NCBI GenBank assembly: GCA_021785335.1
Contig: JAJYFW010000027.1
Location: 1 to 10,572 of the forward strand
DNA length: 10,572 nucleotides
Source of the DNA: Pseudomonadota bacterium
Lineage (GTDB): Bacteria; Pseudomonadota; Alphaproteobacteria; Acetobacterales; Acetobacteraceae
Reading direction: 5' to 3'
The notes beneath the pieces are model-generated. The model saw nothing but the letters and a program-made list of their open reading frames with translations. It was not told the origin of the DNA and did no database searches. Positions within the stretch are counted from its first letter, which is position 1; each line of letters opens with the position of its first letter. Below, piece after piece: positions 6,290-10,572 of this stretch. A program made the translations under genes and the position numbers.

Positions 6290-7749
6290 ACATCGTCGAT
6301 CCCATCCACGCCGTCGCGCAGACCCGGCCCGACGCCGCCGCACTGATCCTCATCGACGGCAAGACCGTCACCTTCAGCGTGCTCGACACGCTGATCCGCC
6401 GCGCCGCGGGCCGCGCGACCGCGCTCGGCCTGCAGCCCGGCACCGTGGTCGCGCTGCGCATCGCCGGTGGGGACGAGGCGCTGGGGCTGATCGTCGCGCT
6501 GGGCCTGGCACGGGCCGGCATCGTCACCTGCGACCCGTCCGTCCCTTCGCGCTATCTCTCCGCGGTCCTGGTCGCGCCCGGCGAGGCGCCGCCGCCCGGG
6601 GTGCCGGCGTATGCCCTGGACAGCGCCTGGCTCACCGCGCCCGTCGCGGTGGCGCCGCCGTACGGCGGCGACGCGGCTCTGTTCCGCATCTTCGCGACCT
6701 CGGGGACCACCGGCATGCCGCGGTTCTGCCCGGTGAGCCACGCCGCCATGGTCGCGCGCGTCGCCGCCACCGCCCATCCGGTCGCGCGCACGAGCTTCCC
6801 GCCGGTCGTCCTCTGTGCGCTCGGCCTGGACGGCAACTGGGCGATGCGCATCGTGCTCGCCACTCTCTCCGGCGGCGGCACGCTTGTGTTCTCCAACCCC
6901 GGCCAGCTCCGCCGCACGCTGGTGGAGCAGCACGTCACCTCGCTGATGACCTCGCCCGCGGTGCTGCAGTCGATCCTCGAGGCGATGCCGCCGGATGCGC
7001 CGCGCCCGCCGGCCCTGCGCTGCATCGTCGCCGGCGGCAGCCGCATGCCGGAACCGCTCTGGCGCCGCGCCTCGATGCGCCTCTGCCCCGAGATCATGGC
7101 CACCTTCGGCGCCAGCGAAACCAGCGTCGTCGCCATGGGCCGCTGCGAGGACCTGGCCCGCGTGCCAGACGCCGTGGGCGTGCTCGAGCCCGGCGTCGAG
7201 GCACAGGCGGTGGATGCCGCGCATCGCCCGCTGCCGCCCGGCACCGAGGGCCTGGTCCGCGTGCGCACGCCCGGCGACATCGCCGGCTACCTCGACGATC
7301 CCGAGGCGACGGCCGCGAGCTTCCGCGACGGCTGGTTCTATACCGGGGACATCGGCAAGGTGACCGCGGACGGCTACCTCGTCATCTCCGGCCGTGCGGT
7401 GGAGATCATCAACCACGGCGGCATGAAGGTCAGCCCGCGCACGATCGAGGACGTGCTGCTGGCCATGCCCGAGATCAGCGAGGCCGCTGCCTTCGGCATG
7501 CCAGACCGCGACGGCGTGATCCAGGTCGCGGCCGCGGTCGTCGCCAGGGCGCCGATCGACATCGCCGCGCTGAACCGCACCTGCGCCGCGCGCCTCGGCC
7601 CGCTGGCGCCGCGGACCGTCCTGCAGGTGGGGCAACTGCCGCGCAACGCCAACGGCAAGGTGATGACCCGGGCGCTGATCGAGCTTGCCTCCCGCACCGG
7701 ACAGGGCGGAGTGGGCGAAGGCCAGGGCGGGGCGCCGGCCGCCGCATGA
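6286..7749 (+). CDS. AMP-forming acyl-CoA synthetase / adenylate-forming ligase family protein
   Basis: The 487-residue protein is a class I adenylate-forming enzyme, which activates a carboxylic acid with ATP and usually transfers it to CoA. Visible core motifs in order: phosphate loop TSGTTGMPR (138-146, with Arg in place of the usual final Lys); FGASETS (274-280); GWFYTGD (349-355, Asp355 for the ribose); SGR with Arg370 at the hinge; NHGGMKVSP; and PRNANGKV with catalytic Lys458. All key residues for adenylation are present. Length is near the short end of the acyl-CoA synthetase range, and no carrier-protein domain is attached. The ATG at 6286 is preferred over TTG 6250, which would add an arginine run encoded by intergenic-looking sequence. 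The gene overlaps the following transporter by ATGA, implying coupling. The acid substrate cannot be read from sequence; an aromatic or short organic acid imported by the partner transporter is inferred. Confidence 0.88.
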   Translation: MNIVDPIHAVAQTRPDAAALILIDGKTVTFSVLDTLIRRAAGRATALGLQPGTVVALRIAGGDEALGLIVALGLARAGIVTCDPSVPSRYLSAVLVAPGEAPPPGVPAYALDSAWLTAPVAVAPPYGGDAALFRIFATSGTTGMPRFCPVSHAAMVARVAATAHPVARTSFPPVVLCALGLDGNWAMRIVLATLSGGGTLVFSNPGQLRRTLVEQHVTSLMTSPAVLQSILEAMPPDAPRPPALRCIVAGGSRMPEPLWRRASMRLCPEIMATFGASETSVVAMGRCEDLARVPDAVGVLEPGVEAQAVDAAHRPLPPGTEGLVRVRTPGDIAGYLDDPEATAASFRDGWFYTGDIGKVTADGYLVISGRAVEIINHGGMKVSPRTIEDVLLAMPEISEAAAFGMPDRDGVIQVAAAVVARAPIDIAALNRTCAARLGPLAPRTVLQVGQLPRNANGKVMTRALIELASRTGQGGVGEGQGGAPAAA

Positions 7750-9044
7750 CCACCATGCTCCGCCCGGCCCTGCTCCCGCTCGACGCCACGCCCTCGCGCG
7801 CGCTGGCCTCGGGCTTCCTCGGCTGGATGTTCGACGCGATGGACCTCAACCTGTTCATCCTCGTCATGGTCCCCGCGCTGCACGATCTCACCGGCGCCAC
7901 CAGCGCCGCCGAGCTCGCGCGCATCGGCGGCCTCGTGGTCGGGGTGAAGATCCTCGGCTGGGGCCTCGGTGGCGTCGCGTTCGGCGTCGTGGCGGACCGT
8001 GTCGGCCGGTCGGCCACGCTGGTCTGGACCATCCTCATCTACGGCGTGTTCACCGCCCTCGGCGGACTCGCGCTCAACTGGCCGATGCTCGCGTTCTGCC
8101 AATTCTTCGCGGGGCTCGGCATCGGCGGCGAATGGGCTGCGGGCGGGGCGCTGGTCGCCGAGACCTGGCCGGACCGCTCGCGTGCGCGGGCGATGCAGGT
8201 GATGCAGATGGCCTATCCGTTCGGCCTTTTCCTCGCCGGCGGCATCGCAATGCTGCTCGGTCCGTTCGGCTGGCGTATCGTCTTCATCGCTGGAATCGTT
8301 CCGGTCTTGGCCGCCGCCTATGTGCGCCGCAGCCTGCCGGAGCCGGCCCTGTGGCGCGACGCGCGGCGCCGCTCGCGGGCGCGCGCCGCGGCCGGCGGGC
8401 GGGCGGACACCGCGGCCGCGACCTTCGCGGCCCTCTTCGCCCCGGCGATGCGGCGCAACACCGTGGTCGGCCTCCTGGCCGCGCTCGCGCTCATGATGGG
8501 AAGCTGGGGGGCGCTCACGCTGCTGCCCAGCTGGATCGGCCAGATGCTCGGCCCAGCCGGGGTCCCGCGCCAGGCCGCCACGGTCGGCTGGTTCTTCGTG
8601 CTGATGAACGCCGGCACCCTGCTCGGCTTCCTCGCGCTGATGCCGCTCGTGGACCGCATCGGCCGGCGCTGGAGCTACTTCCTGTTCTGCACCGGCCTGC
8701 TGGCGACGATCCTCTACGTCTTCCAGCCGCAGACCACGCTGCCGCAGCTCGCGCGGCTGCTGCCGGTGATCGGCTTCTTCTTCGGCGGCAGCTTCGGCAC
8801 GCTCGCGGTCTATCTGCCGGAACTGTTCCCCACCGAGATCCGCGCGAGCGGGCAGGGCTTCTGTTACAACATGTCACGCCTGCTGACCGCGCCCGGCCCG
8901 GTGATCGCCGGCCTGCTGGTCGGCGCCTTCGGCTCGATCCCGAGCGCCTGCGCGGCCGTCGCCCTGGTCCTGGTCGGGGGCGCGGCCGTCATCTGGTTCG
9001 GCGCGGAGACCAAGGGCCGCCCGCTGCCTGTGGGCGCCGACTGA
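7746..9044 (+). CDS. MFS transporter, organic-acid:proton symporter-like
   Basis: The 432-residue protein has the hydrophobic pattern of a 12-helix major facilitator permease of the inner membrane. Diagnostic segments: helix 1 GWMFDAMDLNLFILV (26-40), the acidic pattern of acid symporters; loop 2-3 motif GVVADRVGRS (80-89); helix 4 GLGIGGEWAAGGALVAETWP (123-142); and the second-half loop LVDRIGRR (301-308). These resemble the aromatic-acid (AAHS) and sialate (SHS) symporter branches, but the subfamily cannot be fixed by eye. A basic, Ala/Arg-rich central loop (about 203-225) joins the halves. The start codon overlaps the stop of the ligase (ATGA), so the two are almost certainly co-translated, which suggests import and activation of the same carboxylate. 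The next gene begins 40 bases downstream. Confidence 0.9.
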   Translation: MTTMLRPALLPLDATPSRALASGFLGWMFDAMDLNLFILVMVPALHDLTGATSAAELARIGGLVVGVKILGWGLGGVAFGVVADRVGRSATLVWTILIYGVFTALGGLALNWPMLAFCQFFAGLGIGGEWAAGGALVAETWPDRSRARAMQVMQMAYPFGLFLAGGIAMLLGPFGWRIVFIAGIVPVLAAAYVRRSLPEPALWRDARRRSRARAAAGGRADTAAATFAALFAPAMRRNTVVGLLAALALMMGSWGALTLLPSWIGQMLGPAGVPRQAATVGWFFVLMNAGTLLGFLALMPLVDRIGRRWSYFLFCTGLLATILYVFQPQTTLPQLARLLPVIGFFFGGSFGTLAVYLPELFPTEIRASGQGFCYNMSRLLTAPGPVIAGLLVGAFGSIPSACAAVALVLVGGAAVIWFGAETKGRPLPVGAD

Positions 9045-9071
9045 GAATTCCCGCCGTACCCCGCATTCCGC

Positions 9072-9077
9072 TACGCT
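9072..9077 (+). promoter_or_regulatory. Possible -10 element just upstream of the TPR-glycosyltransferase gene
   Basis: TACGCT lies 7 bases before the ATG at 9085, and a similar TACTCT lies 8 bases before the GTG at 10565. If used, transcription would start at or near the start codon, giving a leaderless message; this fits the absence of a Shine-Dalgarno. No good -35 was found here, so the call is tentative. Confidence 0.25.
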
Positions 9078-9084
9078 CACGCCG

Positions 9085-10470
9085 ATGACGAACGAGGCGC
9101 CGCTCCAGGCCCTGTCCCGTGCCGAGCTCGCGATGCAGGCCGGCCGCCTGGAGGAAGCACGCGCCATCTGCGAGGACGTGCTCGCCGCCGTGCCGGACCA
9201 TCCCGCCGCGCTTGCCCTGCAGGGCGCGATCGCCGGCCGGACGGGAAATCCGCAACGTGCGGTCGCGCTGCTCGAGAAGGCCCTGCGGCGCCAGCCCGGT
9301 GTCGCATCGTGGCACGCCAACCTCTGCGCGTTCTATCGCACGCTGGATCGCCTCGATGATGCCGTCGCGGCGGGCCACGAGGCGCTGCGCCTGGCGCCCG
9401 ACGAGACCGGCAACCTCGTGAACCTGGCGCTGGCTTTCGCCGAGCTTGGCGACCACGAGAACGCCAATGCCTGTCTGCTGCGGGCCATTGGCCTCGATCC
9501 CATGCAGGCGGACGCGCACCTGGCGCTGGCGGAAAGCCTGCTTGCGCGCGGCGAGTTTGGGCCGGGCTGGCTCGAATACGAATGGCGCAACGAAACCGAA
9601 GCCGGGCGCGGCCTGCTGCCCCGGATGACCTCCGCGCGCTGGAACGGCATGCGTATCCCGAAGGGGCGGATCCTCCTCGTCGGCGACCAGGGCTACGGCG
9701 ATACCATCCAGTTCGCCCGCTACATCCCCTTCGTCGCGCAGCGCTGCGAGGAGGTCGTGCTCGGCTGCAGCGCCGAGCTGGCGCCGCTGCTGGCGCGAAT
9801 ACCCGGCGTTTCGAATTGTTACCGGAAGTGGGACGACATCCCCGGGCACGCGGCGCACGCGCGCCTGTCGTCGCTGCCAGGCCTGTTCCACACCAAGATC
9901 GATACGATACCCGCGCAAATTCCCTATCTGGCACCAGAACGGGGTCGTGCTGCGAAATGGGCGGATCGCCTGGCCCGTTCGGCGCCCCGCCCGCTGCGGC
10001 GCATCGGCCTGGCCTGGAGCGGACGCTCGACACATGCCAACGACCATCGCCGCTCGCTGCACCTGGCGCAGCTTGCCCGCCTTGGCGCGACTGGCTCAGC
10101 GACGTTCGTCTGCCTGCAGAAGCCGTTTCCCGCGACAGACATCGCGGCGATGCCAGCTTTCCCTGGCCTCACCGATCTCTCGCCGGAATTGACCGACTTC
10201 GAGGAGACGGCCGCCCTGGTAGCCAGCCTCGATCTCGTCGTCACTGTCGACACCGCCGTCGCGCATTTGGCGGGCGCTCTTGGCGTTCCCGTCTGGATCA
10301 TGCTCCCCAAGGCCGGGGACTGGCGCTGGCTGCTCGCCCGGCAGGACAGTCCCTGGTACCCGTCCGCGAGGCTTTTCCGCCAACCCCGGCCCGGAGCGTG
10401 GGCCGAGGTGATCGCGGATGTCGCCGCCCAGTTGAGCCGCTTCGCCCCAACCCGTGGCAACTGCGCCTGA
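9085..10470 (+). CDS. TPR-repeat protein with GT9-like glycosyltransferase domain
   Basis: The 461-residue protein begins with about four tetratricopeptide repeats (roughly residues 8-143, then a fifth partial one). Examples are AGRLEEARAICEDVLAAVPD and LGDHENANACLLRAIGLDP. After the linker FGPGWLEYEWRN comes a two-lobed GT-B-like domain (about 193-450): RILLVGDQGYGDTIQFARY in the first lobe, GLAWSGRSTHANDHRRS between, and DTAVAHLAGALGVPVWIMLP (389-408) plus DWRWLLARQDSPWYP in the second. This TPR plus heptosyltransferase-like (GT9) arrangement is a known proteobacterial family, usually cytoplasmic, with substrates rarely proven. Glycosylation of protein or surface polymer is possible; a link to the autotransporter passenger is speculation. 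The ATG at 9085 has no Shine-Dalgarno. The gene may have its own promoter. Confidence 0.88.
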   Translation: MTNEAPLQALSRAELAMQAGRLEEARAICEDVLAAVPDHPAALALQGAIAGRTGNPQRAVALLEKALRRQPGVASWHANLCAFYRTLDRLDDAVAAGHEALRLAPDETGNLVNLALAFAELGDHENANACLLRAIGLDPMQADAHLALAESLLARGEFGPGWLEYEWRNETEAGRGLLPRMTSARWNGMRIPKGRILLVGDQGYGDTIQFARYIPFVAQRCEEVVLGCSAELAPLLARIPGVSNCYRKWDDIPGHAAHARLSSLPGLFHTKIDTIPAQIPYLAPERGRAAKWADRLARSAPRPLRRIGLAWSGRSTHANDHRRSLHLAQLARLGATGSATFVCLQKPFPATDIAAMPAFPGLTDLSPELTDFEETAALVASLDLVVTVDTAVAHLAGALGVPVWIMLPKAGDWRWLLARQDSPWYPSARLFRQPRPGAWAEVIADVAAQLSRFAPTRGNCA

Positions 10471-10482
10471 GACCGACGCACC

Positions 10483-10500
10483 GAGGGCGGCGACCGCCTC
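10483..10500 (+). terminator. GC-rich hairpin after the TPR-glycosyltransferase gene
   Basis: GAGGGCGG and CCGCCTC pair around a CGA loop with one bulged G, starting 13 bases after the stop codon. Pyrimidine-rich bases follow only later (CTTCCTCTCCC), with no clean T-tract. It is a plausible transcript-end structure and not a confident intrinsic terminator. Confidence 0.3.
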
Positions 10501-10528
10501 CGCGCCCGCGCGGCACTTCCTCTCCCGT

Positions 10529-10556
10529 TTGACGGCCGCGCGCCCGCAGTTACTCT
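10529..10556 (+). promoter_or_regulatory. Candidate sigma-70-like promoter at the right edge
   Basis: TTGACG (10529-10534) is followed by 16 bases and TACTCT (10551-10556). The -35 matches five of six consensus positions and the -10 matches three. The expected transcription start falls within a few bases of the GTG at 10565, suggesting a leaderless gene that continues beyond the window. Confidence 0.4.
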
Positions 10557-10564
10557 CGGCGCGC

Positions 10565-10572
10565 GTGACGAA
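10565..10572 (+). CDS. Possible start of the next gene, cut by the window edge
   Basis: GTGACGAA could begin a protein with M-T-N/K. The same bases TGACGAA begin the TPR-glycosyltransferase at 9085, and both are preceded by TAC(G/T)CTC. This hints at a tandem paralogue, but only eight bases are visible. Confidence 0.25.

Noticed and set aside
4984..7635. Minus-strand open frame of 883 codons opposite the autotransporter barrel and the ligase
   Set aside because: Both plus-strand genes have clear family motifs through this span. The antisense product is low-complexity (R, G, A, D, H-rich) and resembles no fold. Long stop-free antisense frames are expected from high third-position GC.
7685..9088. 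Second plus-strand frame of 467 codons over the MFS gene
   Set aside because: It covers the same bases as a clear 12-helix transporter and is Arg/Pro/Ala-rich without hydrophobic segments.
8989..10062. Minus-strand frames of 318-357 codons opposite the TPR-glycosyltransferase
   Set aside because: The plus-strand protein has repeat and GT9-like motifs end to end. The antisense frames are compositionally biased shadows.

Overview
The window is GC-rich, densely coded DNA with strong G/C preference at third codon positions and long shadow reading frames on the opposite strand. It looks like chromosome of a free-living alphaproteobacterium. An Acetobacteraceae/Rhodospirillales origin is my best guess, from the style of the TPR-glycosyltransferase and the classical autotransporter, but nothing here proves a genus. 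I see no rRNA, tRNA, CRISPR array, insertion sequence or phage gene.

Layout. (1) Bases 1-200 hold no gene but contain two strong hairpins downstream of the first gene. (2) A minus-strand OmpR-type winged-helix regulator (201-965) has a receiver domain that has lost its phosphorylation residues. (3) A 529-base divergent intergenic region is unusually rich in inverted repeats. (4) A plus-strand regulator with a PAS-like segment and a LuxR-type C-terminal helix-turn-helix lies at 1495-2658. (5) A gap of almost 290 bases precedes a large type V secretion autotransporter (about 2947-6237) with a signal peptide, a passenger made of about 54-residue repeats, and a C-terminal beta-barrel ending in Phe. 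(6) Next comes an AMP-forming acyl-CoA synthetase-like enzyme (6286-7749). (7) An MFS transporter (7746-9044) overlaps it by the ATGA arrangement. (8) A TPR protein with a GT9-like glycosyltransferase C-terminus (9085-10470) follows. (9) A likely promoter and start codon of a further gene, possibly a second TPR-glycosyltransferase, lie at the right edge.

How the parts may work together. The ligase and transporter are almost certainly translationally coupled. They fit uptake of an organic acid followed by CoA or adenylate activation. The autotransporter ends 48 bases before the ligase with no terminator-like structure between, so the three may form one transcript. The two regulators upstream are divergent and share a palindrome-rich control region, which makes them candidates for controlling each other or the autotransporter module; this is inference. 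The observations most worth a second look are the degenerate receiver, the palindrome-dense intergenic region, the autotransporter repeat array with one half-deleted unit, and the autotransporter-ligase-transporter gene order.
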